Assembly (NCBI RefSeq): GCF_000280905.1
Contig: NZ_ALAP01000019.1
Span: 1 to 64,000, forward strand
Length of the DNA: 64,000 nt
Source of the DNA: Streptomyces sp. AA1529
Lineage (GTDB): Bacteria > Actinomycetota > Actinomycetes > Streptomycetales > Streptomycetaceae
Direction of reading: 5' to 3'
Part shown: one piece after another, positions 51,922-61,436 of the stretch
How the letters are laid out: every line of letters starts with the position of its first letter
Numbering within the stretch: position 1 is the stretch's first letter
Position numbers and translations under genes: made by a program
Notes under the pieces: generated by a model
Told to the model about the DNA's origin: nothing
What the model saw: the letters and a program-made list of their open reading frames with translations, nothing else
Databases searched by the model: none

Positions 51922-52337
51922 AGCCCTCGCGCGGACGGCGCGCGACGAGGCCCGCGCCCGGACTCCGCGCCCTGCGCCCTGCGCCCGCGCCCGGGCTCCG
52001 CGCCCGCGCCCGGGCAACCGCGACCCGCGCCCGCGCCCCTGCTCCGCCTCCGGTGCTCTGTGCCCCGCGGTGCGGTGCTCCGCGCCCGGGCGGCGCCCTG
52101 CTCCGCAGCTCCGCGGGTGGCCGACGGTGGTCGGACGGGAAGGGAACACATGACCTCATCCATACCTATGGGATGGAAATCCGTAGAACCTGGGTAAAAG
52201 CGCTGTGGGTACGGCGTTTCCGTGATTCGGTGAATCGTGAACTGTCGTCCCCGCGCCTCCTGGTCCCCGGCCCGGAGGTGCGGGAGATCGAGGGGTGGGG
52301 CGGCCCACTCCTCCCTGCGTGTCTGCGGAGCCGACCC
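51922..52337. other. Intergenic region with CCGCGC low complexity
   Basis: About 415 bp. The first 180 bp are repeated GCGCCC/CTCCGC motifs with no gene. The remainder is less GC-biased (around 52150-52240) and may hold the promoter of the DUF2617 gene. A frame upstream of 52338 is open but has no family-like residues. Confidence 0.4.
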
Positions 52338-52919
52338 ATGCTCACCACTTTGAAAACCGCCTACACCGACACCCGCGCGCACGACCTCGCCTGGGACCTG
52401 GGTCGTGCGCCGCTGCCCGCACTCGCCTGCATGGATGTCGAACTGGACGGCACCCACGTGCAGTTGCGGCTGCTGGGCGCCTCGCATCAGGTCCTGCTCG
52501 GCGACGACTTCGGCGGATGCTGCGAGACCGTCGCCTGCCTGCCGGGCAGCAGCACCCCGCTCCCGCTGGGCGTCTCCAAGCGCTTCACGGGCTGGGAGTA
52601 CGAGTTCGCGGCCCGCGTCGAGCGGCTGTCGCCCAGCTCGTTCTCCGGGCGCGCACAGGAGTTGCTCGCGCTGGTCGCGGACCACCCCCACGGTTTCGCG
52701 GGGACGTTCCCCGGGGCGCCGAGTGCCTTCACCGCGCTGCTCGTCCAGCGGCACGAGGGGCAGATCCGCTGGCGCACCTGGCATTCCTATCCGCAGGAGG
52801 GGTCGTTGGTCTCGACCCGGACCCGGGTGGCCACCCGGGCACGGAGAGGGACGGGCGGAGCCCCGGGGCCGGAGGGGGCTTCCGTGATCCCGCTCCGCCG
52901 CGGCCCGGCCATGGCCTGA
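52338..52919 (+). CDS. DUF2617 family protein
   Basis: 193-aa actinobacterial protein of the DUF2617 family, recognised by its start MLTTLKTAYTDTRAHDLAWD and VQLRLLGASHQVLLGDDFGG. The centre has FTGWEYEFAARVERLS and IRWRTWHSYPQEG. ATG 52338 is chosen from this conserved start and GGAG upstream. Function unknown. In Streptomyces it lies next to the membrane aminopropyltransferase gene, as here. Confidence 0.85.
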   Translation: MLTTLKTAYTDTRAHDLAWDLGRAPLPALACMDVELDGTHVQLRLLGASHQVLLGDDFGGCCETVACLPGSSTPLPLGVSKRFTGWEYEFAARVERLSPSSFSGRAQELLALVADHPHGFAGTFPGAPSAFTALLVQRHEGQIRWRTWHSYPQEGSLVSTRTRVATRARRGTGGAPGPEGASVIPLRRGPAMA

Positions 52920-53055
52920 GTGGATCCGGCCCGGCGCACGGCCGGCACGCCCGGCCCGGTACGACCCGCGCGGCGCGGCCCGGGACGGCTCCGCGCGCGG
53001 TGTGCCGAGAGCCCCTCCGGGCCCTGTCCGGCGGGAAGACCGCCCCCGCCGGAAG

Positions 53056-53087
53056 CACTCATGTGAGTGACCTAAGGTGTCTATGAT
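53056..53087 (+). promoter_or_regulatory. Candidate promoter of the aminopropyltransferase gene
   Basis: TATGAT (53082-53087) is a good -10 box 18 bp before the ATG, implying a very short leader. A small palindrome CACTCA-TG-TGAGTG (53056-53069) overlaps the -35 position. Confidence 0.45.
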
Positions 53088-53105
53088 GTGACGTAGCGTG
53101 CACCC

Positions 53106-54632
53106 ATGATCGACCGTCCACCGCCCTCCGTGGAGAGCCCGCGGCTGCCCGTCCCCGCGGGGTTCGGGCGCGGCCTGGTCCTCGCCTCGGTGTTCGTGTG
53201 TGCGGCCTGCGGTCTCGTCTACGAACTCGAACTGGTCGCCGTGGCCTCCTCGCTGGTCGGGGACTCGGTCACCCAGGCGTCCGTCGTCCTGTCCGTCATG
53301 GTCTTCGCGATGGGCGTCGGCTCGCTGCTGGCCAAGCGGTTGCGCTGCCACGCCGCCGCGGGCTTCGGCTGCGTCGAGGCGCTGCTCGCGCTGGTCGGCG
53401 GCGGTTCGGCGATGGGGATGTACGCCTCCTTCGCCTGGCTGGGCGGAGCCCGGGTGGCGCTGGTCGTCATCTCCTTCACCATCGGAGTGCTGATCGGCGC
53501 GGAGATGCCGCTGCTGATGACCCTGATCCAGCGGATCCGCGCGCAGGACCCCGGCGGAGCCCTCGCCGACCTGTTCGCCGCCGACTACGTGGGGGCGCTG
53601 GTCGGCGGGCTGACCTTTCCGTTCCTGCTGCTGCCGCTGGCCGGGGAGTTGACCGGCGCGCTGCTCACCGGGGTGGTGAACGCGGTGGCCGGAGGTCTGG
53701 TCGTGCAGTGGCTCTTCCGCCACGATCTGACGGGCCCGGTGCGCTGCCGGCTGCTGGCGGCCAACGGCTGCGTACTCCTCCTGCTGCTCGCGGGCACGGC
53801 GTTCGCCGGGCCGTTCGAACACGCCGCGCGGCAGGCGGTGTTCGGCGAGGACGTCCGGGTGGCCGTGCGCACCGACCGGCAGGAACTCGTCCTGACCGGC
53901 GGCGCGACCCGCGGCGAGTGGCCGGCGGCGGGCGAGCTGCGGCTGTTCCGGGACGGTGCGCTGGTGCTGCGGGGCCGCAGCGCCCGCGCCGAGTACCGGG
54001 CCCTGGTCCGGCCCGCGCTGTCCGGCGGCCCGCGCGCCCGGGTGCTTCTCGTCGGCGGCGGTGACGGGGTCGCGCTGCGCGAGGTGCTGCGCCACCCGGA
54101 GGTGCGCGAGGTCACGGTGGTGGGGAGTGACCCCGGTGTCGTCCGGCTCGCGCGGCGGGATCCGGGGCTGCGCGCCCTCAACGGCGGAGCCCTGGAGGAC
54201 CGGCGCGTGCGGTTCGTGCGGGCCGACGCCTTCGACTGGCTGCGCGACCGGGTGCGTTCCGGGGCCGCCCCGTTCGATGTGGTGATCTCCGCGTTGGCCG
54301 CCCCGCGGGTCGCCGGCCCCGAGCTGTACTCGCAGGAGTTCTACGGTCTCGCCGCACGCGTGCTCGCCGAGGAGGGGCGCCTCGCCGTGCGGGCGGGCGC
54401 GCCCGCCGAGCGGGTCCGCGCCTTCTGGACCGTGCACGCCACCCTGCGGGCCGCCGAGCTGAGCCCCTGCCCCTACCCGGACGCCGCCGACGACGGCGGG
54501 TTCCTGCTGGCCCGGCACGCCCGGCCCGCGCCGCAGGACTGCGAACCGGCCGGGGGCCGGACCGCCTCGCTGCCGCAGGGCGATCCGCGGGCCCGCCCCT
54601 CCACGCTGATGCACCCGCGCTATCCGGGCTGA
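53106..54632 (+). CDS. Membrane-embedded spermidine synthase-like aminopropyltransferase
   Basis: 508 aa. Residues 1-240 hold six to seven hydrophobic helices ([59 protein letters not shown] and others). The C-terminal half is a spermidine synthase/methyltransferase domain with [18 protein letters not shown] (motif I, about 315-332), [14 protein letters not shown] and [12 protein letters not shown] (about 393-404). Such fused proteins are common in actinobacteria; true polyamine activity is not assured. Confidence 0.87.
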   Translation: MIDRPPPSVESPRLPVPAGFGRGLVLASVFVCAACGLVYELELVAVASSLVGDSVTQASVVLSVMVFAMGVGSLLAKRLRCHAAAGFGCVEALLALVGGGSAMGMYASFAWLGGARVALVVISFTIGVLIGAEMPLLMTLIQRIRAQDPGGALADLFAADYVGALVGGLTFPFLLLPLAGELTGALLTGVVNAVAGGLVVQWLFRHDLTGPVRCRLLAANGCVLLLLLAGTAFAGPFEHAARQAVFGEDVRVAVRTDRQELVLTGGATRGEWPAAGELRLFRDGALVLRGRSARAEYRALVRPALSGGPRARVLLVGGGDGVALREVLRHPEVREVTVVGSDPGVVRLARRDPGLRALNGGALEDRRVRFVRADAFDWLRDRVRSGAAPFDVVISALAAPRVAGPELYSQEFYGLAARVLAEEGRLAVRAGAPAERVRAFWTVHATLRAAELSPCPYPDAADDGGFLLARHARPAPQDCEPAGGRTASLPQGDPRARPSTLMHPRYPG

Positions 54633-54781
54633 CGCGGCCGCCCGCACCGCCCGTGCCGGGCCGATCGGCTGACCGCGCCGGGCCCGGATCCGAGGTGCGG
54701 AGCGGGCCCGCCCACACGGGTGTGGGAAAGATGCGGCCCGGTCATATGTGCGCCGCACCGCTGGGTAATAGGCTCCGGCCC

Positions 54782-55780
54782 ATGGAGCACGAGGTGTACG
54801 TACCGCTTTCCGTCGGCTCGGTGCGGGCCGCCCTCACCGACAGCGCCCGTGTCGCCCGCTGCGTGCCCGGCTTCCAGCAGGAGCAGCAGGAGCAGGCCGA
54901 CGGGCGGGGGGCCGAGCGGGTGGCCGGCCGGTTGAAGGTCCGGATCGGCGGCTCGACCATCACCTACCGCGGCGCCCTCACCCTCACTCCGCACGGCGGC
55001 ACCGGCCCCGCGGCGGCTCCCGACGCGCTGGAGCGGCTGGAGGTGGAGGGCAGCGGCGGCGAGGCCCGGGGTGAGGGCACCGTCGAACTCGCGCTCTCCG
55101 TCGAGCCGCGGTCCGCCGACGACGGCGAGGGCACCGCGCTGGTCTGCGTCGGCACGGTGACCGGTACCGGCAGGCTCGCCGCGTTCGAGCAGAAGACGGC
55201 CACGTCGGCGGGGGTGCGGCTGCTCGACAGGTTCGCCGCGGCCCTCGGCGACAGCATCCGCGCCGAACCGCCCGCGGGCAGTCCGGAGGCGGAAGCGCCC
55301 GGTGGCGCGTCCGGCGACGGTGGACCGGAGGGCCGCGAGGGTCCGGTCGCGGGCGGTATCGGCGCGCCCGGCGACAACGAGCGGGCGATCCCGGGAATCC
55401 CGGAGCCGGAACCGGAGCCGGAGCGCACCCCGCTGTTCGAGACCGAGGTGCCGCCCTCGTCGCTGGGCCGCGACGAGGAGTCGGAGCTGGACGCGGCCGA
55501 GGGAACGGGCGGGACGGCCGGGGCGGACGAGCCGGGTGGTCCGGAGGGGCCCGACGGCGGTCCGGAGGGGCTCAACGCGGAGGCCGCGCACGCCCGGCGC
55601 ACGATGATCGGGCGCAGCGCGGAGGAGGTGGACCACGCCCCGCCGCGCGGCCGCTACGCCCCGGTCCCGGCCCCGGAGCAGGGCTCGGCGACCGCCACCC
55701 TGCGCTGGGCCGCACCGGCCGCCGCCGCGATGGTGGCGGGCGCTGTCGTGCTCGGCCGGGTGCTCCGGCGACGGCGCTGA
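54782..55780 (+). CDS. SRPBCC (CoxG-like) protein with C-terminal membrane anchor
   Basis: 332 aa. The N-terminal domain (1-155) has the START/SRPBCC fold of CoxG-type proteins: MEHEVYVPLSVGSVRAALTD, VARCVPGFQQ, then TYRGALTLTPH. A long acidic Pro/Gly/Glu-rich linker follows (about 160-300) and the end is a single membrane helix plus basic stop-transfer (AAAMVAGAVVLGRVLRRRR). No CO dehydrogenase genes are nearby, so a lipid or hydrophobic-ligand role at the membrane is as likely. Confidence 0.82.
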   Translation: MEHEVYVPLSVGSVRAALTDSARVARCVPGFQQEQQEQADGRGAERVAGRLKVRIGGSTITYRGALTLTPHGGTGPAAAPDALERLEVEGSGGEARGEGTVELALSVEPRSADDGEGTALVCVGTVTGTGRLAAFEQKTATSAGVRLLDRFAAALGDSIRAEPPAGSPEAEAPGGASGDGGPEGREGPVAGGIGAPGDNERAIPGIPEPEPEPERTPLFETEVPPSSLGRDEESELDAAEGTGGTAGADEPGGPEGPDGGPEGLNAEAAHARRTMIGRSAEEVDHAPPRGRYAPVPAPEQGSATATLRWAAPAAAAMVAGAVVLGRVLRRRR

Positions 55781-55828
55781 CAGCGGGTCTTGCGGCGGGG
55801 TTGCTGACACCGCCGTTATGGTCGCTGT

Positions 55829-56680
55829 ATGACTGATCTGCCCACCTCCGCAGAAGCCACGTCCGTTGTGCTCAGCGCCCAGGGGACCGAGGTGTCGGTC
55901 GAACCCGGGCGCGGGTGCCGGCTCGCCTCCCTCCGGGTGGGCGGCACCGAACTCCTGCGCCAGGGGCCGCAGTACGGCTCCTTCGTGATGGCGCCCTGGT
56001 GCGGCCGTACCGCGCAGGGGCGGTTCCGCAACGGCGGCGAGATGTTCCAACTGCCGTTGAACGGGGGCTCCTCCCGGCCGGATGCCGGGGCGGGCCCGCA
56101 CGCCCTCCACGGCACCGTCCGCGACGCGGTCTGGCGTCAGGCGCCCGGCGGCACCGACACCAAGGCGTCCTTCACCTACGACCTGACCGACCCGTGGCCC
56201 TGGGAGGGCCGGGTGACCCAGGTCGTCGAGCTCGCCGAGGACGGCGGTTCGCTCACCCTCAAGCTCGCCGTCGAGACCTTCGACGTCTCCTTCCCGGCGC
56301 AGGCCGGATGGCATCCCTGGTTCCTCCGCAATCTCGGCAAGGGCGGGGAGGACGTCCGGCTCGATTTCTCGCCGGAGTGGCAGGAGGAGCGGGGCGAGGA
56401 CCACATCCCGACCGGCAAGCGGATCGCGCCGCAGCCGGGGCCGTGGGACGACTGCTTCGGGATGCCGGGCGGTGTCGACGCCACCCTCACCTGGCCCTCC
56501 GAGCTGTCCCTGCGGATCACCTCGCGCGCCGAGTACGTGGTGGTCTACGACGAGCCGGCGGAGGCCGTCTGCGTGGAGCCGCAGAGCGGTCCCCCCGACG
56601 GGCTCAACTCCCACCCGCGCCAGGTGACCCCGCTGGACCCGCTGGAGCTGACGACCACATGGAGCTGGCAGCGGCTGTAG
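55829..56680 (+). CDS. Aldose 1-epimerase family protein
   Basis: 283-aa beta-sandwich mutarotase-like enzyme. Family markers: FVMAPWCGRTAQGRFRNGGE near the N-terminus, HALHGTVRDAVW (catalytic His region, about 91-102), AGWHPWFLRNLG (second His, about 155) and EAVCVEPQSGPPDGLN with the catalytic Glu (about 250). It interconverts sugar anomers. Single gene, 48 bp before pyrE. Confidence 0.9.
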   Translation: MTDLPTSAEATSVVLSAQGTEVSVEPGRGCRLASLRVGGTELLRQGPQYGSFVMAPWCGRTAQGRFRNGGEMFQLPLNGGSSRPDAGAGPHALHGTVRDAVWRQAPGGTDTKASFTYDLTDPWPWEGRVTQVVELAEDGGSLTLKLAVETFDVSFPAQAGWHPWFLRNLGKGGEDVRLDFSPEWQEERGEDHIPTGKRIAPQPGPWDDCFGMPGGVDATLTWPSELSLRITSRAEYVVVYDEPAEAVCVEPQSGPPDGLNSHPRQVTPLDPLELTTTWSWQRL

Positions 56681-56727
56681 GTGGTGGTTGCCGGGGCGCG
56701 GGCCGGGGGCGCATAGGCTGAGGTCCC

Positions 56728-57270
56728 ATGAACGACGACGTGCGCGCCGCGCTGCTGCGGCAGATCAAGGACAAGGCCGTGGTGCACGGCCGGGTCACCC
56801 TCTCCTCGGGTGCGGAGGCCGACTTCTACGTCGACCTCCGCCGGGTCACCCTGGACGGGGAGGCGGCGCCCCTGGCGGGCCAGGTGATGCTGGATGTGAC
56901 GGAGCATCTGGACTTCGACGCGGTGGGCGGCCTCACCCTGGGGGCCGACCCGGTCGCGACGGCGATGCTGCACGCCGCCGCTGCCCGCGGCCGGCACCTC
57001 GACGCGTTCGTCGTCCGCAAGGCGGGCAAGGCGCACGGGCTGCAGCGCCGGATCGAGGGCCCGGATGTGGCGGGGCGCCGGGTGCTGATCGTGGAGGACA
57101 CCTCGACGACCGGGAACTCGCCGCTGACCGCCGTCGAGGCGGCCCGGCAGGCGGGTGCCGAGGTGGTCGCGGTGGCGACCATCGTGGAGCGCGGCGCGGC
57201 CGGGGCGATGGAGCGGGCCGGAGTGCCGTATGTCCATGCGTTCGATTTGTCCGACCTCGAACTGGCCTGA
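56728..57270 (+). CDS. pyrE: Orotate phosphoribosyltransferase
   Basis: 180 aa. Converts orotate and PRPP to OMP in pyrimidine synthesis. FTLSSG-type loop: GRVTLSSGAEADFYVDLRRV (about 16-35). The PRPP motif is RRVLIVEDTSTTGNSPLTAV (about 116-135), and AFVVRKAGKAHGLQRRIEG carries the conserved Lys residues. The length is normal for actinobacterial PyrE. Its stop lies 24 bp before a parS palindrome. Confidence 0.94.
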   Translation: MNDDVRAALLRQIKDKAVVHGRVTLSSGAEADFYVDLRRVTLDGEAAPLAGQVMLDVTEHLDFDAVGGLTLGADPVATAMLHAAAARGRHLDAFVVRKAGKAHGLQRRIEGPDVAGRRVLIVEDTSTTGNSPLTAVEAARQAGAEVVAVATIVERGAAGAMERAGVPYVHAFDLSDLELA

Positions 57271-57293
57271 GCGTCCGGCCTGTCCGCGGCTGC

Positions 57294-57309
57294 TGTTTCA
57301 CGTGAAACG
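57294..57309. other. parS site (ParB-binding centromere sequence)
   Basis: TGTTTCACGTGAAACG: a perfect 14-bp palindrome GTTTCACGTGAAAC matching the bacterial parS consensus, with only the outermost base differing from the 16-bp form. In Streptomyces such sites cluster around the chromosome origin and nucleate ParB-DNA complexes during sporulation. Confidence 0.93.
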
Positions 57310-57485
57310 CATTCGGGTGGAATGTGTCGCGCGGAACGGCGAGTAGTGCGCCCTGCTGCGCATTAAGTGCATTTGTGAACTCACTCGTCCGGAGCATCCG
57401 GCCCCGTCTGGGAAGATGGGCACGACGATGACGTCGTTCCGTTGAGCCGAAGCCGGATCACCACGCACCCCCAAGGAGCGGTCTC

Positions 57486-58517
57486 ATGCCCATCGCAACC
57501 CCCGAGGTCTACAACGAGATGCTCGACAGGGCGAAGGAGGGCACGTTCGCCTACCCCGCCATCAACGTCACCTCGACGCAGACGCTGCACGCCGCGCTCC
57601 GCGGCTTCGCCGAGGCGGAGAGCGACGGCATCGTGCAGATCTCCACGGGCGGGGCCGAGTTCCTGGGCGGGCAGTACAGCAAGGACATGGTCAGCGGCGC
57701 GGTCGCGCTCGCCGAGTTCGCGCACATCGTCGCCAAGAAGTACCCGGTGAACATCGCCCTGCACACCGACCACTGCCCCAAGGACAAGCTCGACGGCTAC
57801 GTCCGCCCGCTGCTGGCGGTCTCCCGTGAGCGGGTCGAGCGGGGCGAGAACCCTCTCTTCCAGTCCCACATGTGGGACGGATCCGCCGAGACCCTCAAGG
57901 ACAACCTGGCGATCGGCCAGGAGCTGCTCGCCGAGGCGGCCGCCGCCAAGATCATCCTTGAGGTCGAGATCACCCCGACCGGTGGCGAGGAGGACGGCGT
58001 CACCCACGAGATCAACGACGAGCTGTACACGACGGTCGAGGACGCCGTCCGCACCGCCGAGGCGCTCGGGCTCGGCGACAAGGGCCGCTACCTGCTCGCC
58101 GCCTCCTTCGGCAACGTGCACGGTGTCTACAAGCCGGGCAACGTGGTGCTCCGCCCCGAACTGCTCAAGGACCTCCAGCAGGGCGTCTCCGAGAAGTTCG
58201 ACAGGCCCGCGGGCAGCCAGCCGTTCGACTTCGTCTTCCACGGCGGCTCCGGCTCCACCGAGGAGGAGATCGCCACCGCGCTGCAGAACGGCGTGGTGAA
58301 GATGAACCTCGACACCGACACCCAGTACGCCTTCACCCGGCCGGTCGCCGCGCACATGTTCAGCAACTACGACGGTGTGCTGAAGATCGACGGCGAGGTC
58401 GGCAACAAGAAGGTCTACGACCCGCGGAGCTGGGGCAAGGCCGCCGAGAAGGGGATGGCCGAGCGCGTCCTGACCGCCTGCGGCAACCTCCGCTCCACCG
58501 GCACCCGTATGAAGTAG
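57486..58517 (+). CDS. fba: Class II fructose-bisphosphate aldolase
   Basis: 343-aa zinc-dependent glycolytic aldolase. Zn ligands and active-site segments: VNIALHTDHCPKDKLDGYVR (about 86-105, with the catalytic Asp and His), KIILEVEITPTGGEEDGVTH (about 157-176), FGNVHGVYKPGNVVL (about 207) and FVFHGGSGSTEEEIATAL (about 249-266), then KMNLDTDTQYAFT. Standard length. SD AAGGAGCGG. Terminator downstream. Confidence 0.97.
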   Translation: MPIATPEVYNEMLDRAKEGTFAYPAINVTSTQTLHAALRGFAEAESDGIVQISTGGAEFLGGQYSKDMVSGAVALAEFAHIVAKKYPVNIALHTDHCPKDKLDGYVRPLLAVSRERVERGENPLFQSHMWDGSAETLKDNLAIGQELLAEAAAAKIILEVEITPTGGEEDGVTHEINDELYTTVEDAVRTAEALGLGDKGRYLLAASFGNVHGVYKPGNVVLRPELLKDLQQGVSEKFDRPAGSQPFDFVFHGGSGSTEEEIATALQNGVVKMNLDTDTQYAFTRPVAAHMFSNYDGVLKIDGEVGNKKVYDPRSWGKAAEKGMAERVLTACGNLRSTGTRMK

Positions 58518-58615
58518 CCCGCGCCCGTTCGCGACGCCCCCGCGCCCGCCCGCGACGCCCCGCGCGGGCGCGGCACGCCCCGCCGCGGTACCCGCGACGG
58601 CCCGCGACCTCCCGG

Positions 58616-58641
58616 AAGGCCCCCGGTACGCCGGGGGCCTT
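58616..58641. terminator. Terminator after fba
   Basis: AAGGCCCCCGG - TACG - CCGGGGGCCTT, perfect 11-bp arms and tetraloop, followed by TCC; about 100 bp past the fba stop. Confidence 0.75.
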
Positions 58642-58709
58642 TCCGCGTCCGGGCGCGGGTGGGGCGGCGCGGTGTCCGCTGCGCGGACAGGTACAGGCAC
58701 ACTGGGGCC

Positions 58710-59123
58710 ATGGCCATTCACGAGAACCTGCTCGGGGGTCCGCCCCCGACCCACCTCCCCGACGACCCCGGGCCGCGCGAGCTGCTCGCCGCCGGGACGG
58801 CGCCCTCCGAGGTCGCCGCGCAGTACCCCACCTCGTCGCTGGCGTGGGCGCAGCTCGCCGACGACGCGTTCGAGGCGGGCCGTGTCGTGGAGTCGTACGC
58901 CTACGCGCGCACCGGCTACCACCGCGGGCTGGACGCGCTGCGCCGGAGCGGCTGGAAGGGGCACGGGCCCGTGCCGTTCGAGCACGAGCCCAACCGCGGC
59001 TTCCTGCGTGCGCTGCACGCCCTCGCGCGTGCGGCCGAGGCGATCGGGGAGCAGGATGAGTACGAGCGCTGCTCCTCCTTCCTGAAGGAGAGCTCGCCCA
59101 CCGCTGCCGCGACCCTGGGCTGA
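58710..59123 (+). CDS. DUF3151 family protein
   Basis: 137-aa actinobacterial protein of the DUF3151 family: MAIHENLLGGPPPTHLPDDP, then YPTSSLAWAQLADDAFEAGR and SYAYARTGYHRGLDALRRSG (TPR-like helices), then GFLRALHALARAAEAIGE. All-helical and soluble. Function unknown. Conserved next to fba in Streptomyces, as I recall. Confidence 0.85.
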   Translation: MAIHENLLGGPPPTHLPDDPGPRELLAAGTAPSEVAAQYPTSSLAWAQLADDAFEAGRVVESYAYARTGYHRGLDALRRSGWKGHGPVPFEHEPNRGFLRALHALARAAEAIGEQDEYERCSSFLKESSPTAAATLG

Positions 59124-59314
59124 GCCCGCGGCCGGTGGCCGGCGGGTGCACGGCGGCGGTGAGGGTGCCTGCGTACAGCCGGTGACCTTGCCGCCGCCGC
59201 CGCGTAGCGCGCATGATGCCCAGTGGGCCCGTGGGGGCCCGAGGGGACCGGGGCTCCGATGTCTATCCGGAAGGGGCGGACCGCTACCCGGAAGCACAGT
59301 GAGTGGAGACAGCG

Positions 59315-60136
59315 ATGTCACACGACCCCGATGCCCCGGTACTGGATTTCGCGGGCACCACACCCTACGAGGACTATGTCCGCGCGGACGTCCTCACCCA
59401 CCTCCAGGAGCCGCTCTCCGACGATCCCGGGGAGCTGGCGTTCCTCGTCACCACCCAGGTGATGGAGCTGTGGTTCACCGTCATCGTGCACGAGTGGCAG
59501 ACGGCCGCCGCGGCGCTGCGCCGGGACGACACCGAGGGCGCGCTGGCCGCCCTGAAGCGCTCCACCCACGAGCTGCGGTCGCTCAACGCCTCCTGGGAGC
59601 CGCTGGCGCATCTCACCCCCGCCCAGTTCAACGCCTACCGGGCGGCGCTGGGGGACGGGTCCGGTTTCCAGTCCGCGATGTACCGGCGGATGGAGTTCCT
59701 GCTGGGCGAGAAGTCGGCCTCCATGCTGGTGCCGCACCGCGGGGCGCCGCGGGTGCACGCGGAGCTGGAGAAGGCGCTCCAGGAGCCGAGCCTCTACGAC
59801 GAGGCGCTGCGGTTCCTGGCCCGGCACGGCGCGGAGGTCCCCGAGGCGGTGCTGCGCCGCGACGTCGCCGCCCGGTACGAGCCCGACCCGGGAGTCGAGG
59901 CGGTCTGGGTGCGTGTCTACGCGGGCGACCCGGGCGCCGCGGCGCACCGGTTGGGGGAGGCGCTGACCGAGGTCGCCGAGCTGGTGTGGCGCTGGCGCAA
60001 CGACCATCTCGTGGCCACCCGCAGGGCGATGGGGGCCAAGGTCGGCACCGGCGGCTCGTCCGGGGTCGCCTGGCTGGAGAAGCGGGCGGCCAAGCAGGTC
60101 TTCCCCGAGCTGTGGACGGCACGCAGCCATGTCTGA
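59315..60136 (+). CDS. kynA: Tryptophan 2,3-dioxygenase
   Basis: 273-aa haem enzyme opening the indole ring of tryptophan to N-formylkynurenine. TTPYEDYVRADVLTHLQEP is the family N-terminus, followed by FTVIVHEWQTA and SFQSAMYRRMEFLLGEK-like text (about 110-130). The haem-ligand histidine is in WRNDHLVATRRAMG (about 230) and the substrate loop is GTGGSSG (about 246-252). ATG 59315 is preferred to the GTG at 59303. Overlaps kynU by 8 bp. Confidence 0.93.
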   Translation: MSHDPDAPVLDFAGTTPYEDYVRADVLTHLQEPLSDDPGELAFLVTTQVMELWFTVIVHEWQTAAAALRRDDTEGALAALKRSTHELRSLNASWEPLAHLTPAQFNAYRAALGDGSGFQSAMYRRMEFLLGEKSASMLVPHRGAPRVHAELEKALQEPSLYDEALRFLARHGAEVPEAVLRRDVAARYEPDPGVEAVWVRVYAGDPGAAAHRLGEALTEVAELVWRWRNDHLVATRRAMGAKVGTGGSSGVAWLEKRAAKQVFPELWTARSHV

Positions 60137-61436
60137 CCGCGGACCCGCCGAAGCGTCGGAAGCGCCGACCGCCCGGGGCCCGGCCGCCGAGGGCCCGGCC
60201 GCCCGGGGCCCGGCTGCCGAGGCACTCGCCGCGGAGGCACAGGCCCTGGACGCCGCAGACTCGCTCGCCGCGTTGCGGGAGCGGTTCGTGCTCGACCCCG
60301 CCACCGTCTACCTGGACGGGAACTCCCTGGGCGCGCTGCCCAAGGCCGTCGAGGCGCGGCTCGCGGACGTCGTCTCCCGCGAGTGGGGCCGGCTGCGGAT
60401 CCGCTCGTGGGCGGAGTCCGGCTGGTGGACGATGCCGGAGCGGGTCGGCGAACTGGTGGCGCCGCTCGTCGGCGCCGGGCCGGGGCAGGTCGTCGTCTCC
60501 GACTCGACGAGCGTGAACCTCCTCAAGGCGCTGGTCGGCGCGGTCCGGATCGCGCGGGAGCAGGCCCCGGACCGGGGAGAGCTGCTGGTGGACGCGGCGA
60601 CCTTCCCCACCGACGGCTACATCGCCGAGTCCGCGGCCCGGCTCACCGGCTGCACGGTGCGCGCCGTACCGCCCGAGGAGGTGCCCGCCGCGCTGGGCCC
60701 GCGCACCGCCGCCGTGCTGCTCAACCACGTCGACTACCGCACCGGAGAGCTCCGCGCGCTGCCCGCGCTCACGTCCGCCGCGCACGCGGCGGGGGCTCTG
60801 ACGGTCTGGGACCTGTGCCACAGCGCCGGTGCGCTGCCCGTGGACCTGGACGCGCACGGTGTGGACTTCGCAGTGGGCTGCACGTACAAGTTCCTGAACG
60901 GCGGGCCCGGGTCGCCCGCCTTCCTCTATGTGCGCGGCGCCCTGCAGGAGCGGTTCGACTCCCCGCTGCCCGGCTGGAACTCGCACGCCGACCCGTTCGC
61001 CATGGCGCCGGACTACACGCCCGCGAGCGGCGCGGTACGCGGCCGGGTGGGCACCCCCGACATCCTCTCGATGGCGGCGCTGGAGAGCTCGCTCGGCGTC
61101 TGGGACGGGGTGCGGATCCGGGACGTGCGGGCGAAGTCGCTGGCGCTCACGGACTTCTTCCTGCGCTGCGTCGCCGCCCATGCGGCCGGCGGCGCGCTCG
61201 GTGTCCGGTCCCTGACACCGGCCGAACACGCCCGGCGCGGCAGCCAGATCGCGCTGCTGTGCGATCCGCCGGAGCAGGCGGAACCGGTGATGCGGGAGCT
61301 GATCGCGCGCGGTGTCGTCGGGGATTTCCGCCGCCCCGGTGTCCTGCGCTTCGGGTTCACCCCGCTCTACACTTCGTTCCGGGACGCCGAGCGCGCCGCC
61401 CGCGTCCTGGGCGAAGTGATCGGGGGAGCACGATGA
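60129..61436 (+). CDS. kynU: Kynureninase
   Basis: 435-aa PLP enzyme splitting kynurenine to anthranilate and alanine. After an Ala/Glu-rich leader (about 45 residues, longer than usual), VYLDGNSLGALPKAVEARLA starts the fold. VVSDSTSVNLLKALVGAVRI binds PLP phosphate, VWDLCHSAGALPVDL provides the Asp, and the PLP lysine is in VGCTYKFLNGGPGSPAF (about 248-264). It overlaps both neighbours (8 bp with kynA, 4 bp with the hydrolase), so one operon. Confidence 0.94.
   Translation: MSDRGPAEASEAPTARGPAAEGPAARGPAAEALAAEAQALDAADSLAALRERFVLDPATVYLDGNSLGALPKAVEARLADVVSREWGRLRIRSWAESGWWTMPERVGELVAPLVGAGPGQVVVSDSTSVNLLKALVGAVRIAREQAPDRGELLVDAATFPTDGYIAESAARLTGCTVRAVPPEEVPAALGPRTAAVLLNHVDYRTGELRALPALTSAAHAAGALTVWDLCHSAGALPVDLDAHGVDFAVGCTYKFLNGGPGSPAFLYVRGALQERFDSPLPGWNSHADPFAMAPDYTPASGAVRGRVGTPDILSMAALESSLGVWDGVRIRDVRAKSLALTDFFLRCVAAHAAGGALGVRSLTPAEHARRGSQIALLCDPPEQAEPVMRELIARGVVGDFRRPGVLRFGFTPLYTSFRDAERAARVLGEVIGGAR

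Noticed and set aside
53056..53069. CACTCA-TG-TGAGTG as an HspR HAIR site
   Set aside because: The spacer is 2 bp, not 7, and the arms match HAIR only partly.
50223..54758. A single leftward open frame of about 1500 codons
   Set aside because: Only the last 412 codons are a real aminotransferase. The upstream part is a GC-driven antisense reading of the DUF2617 and aminopropyltransferase genes, with no domain.
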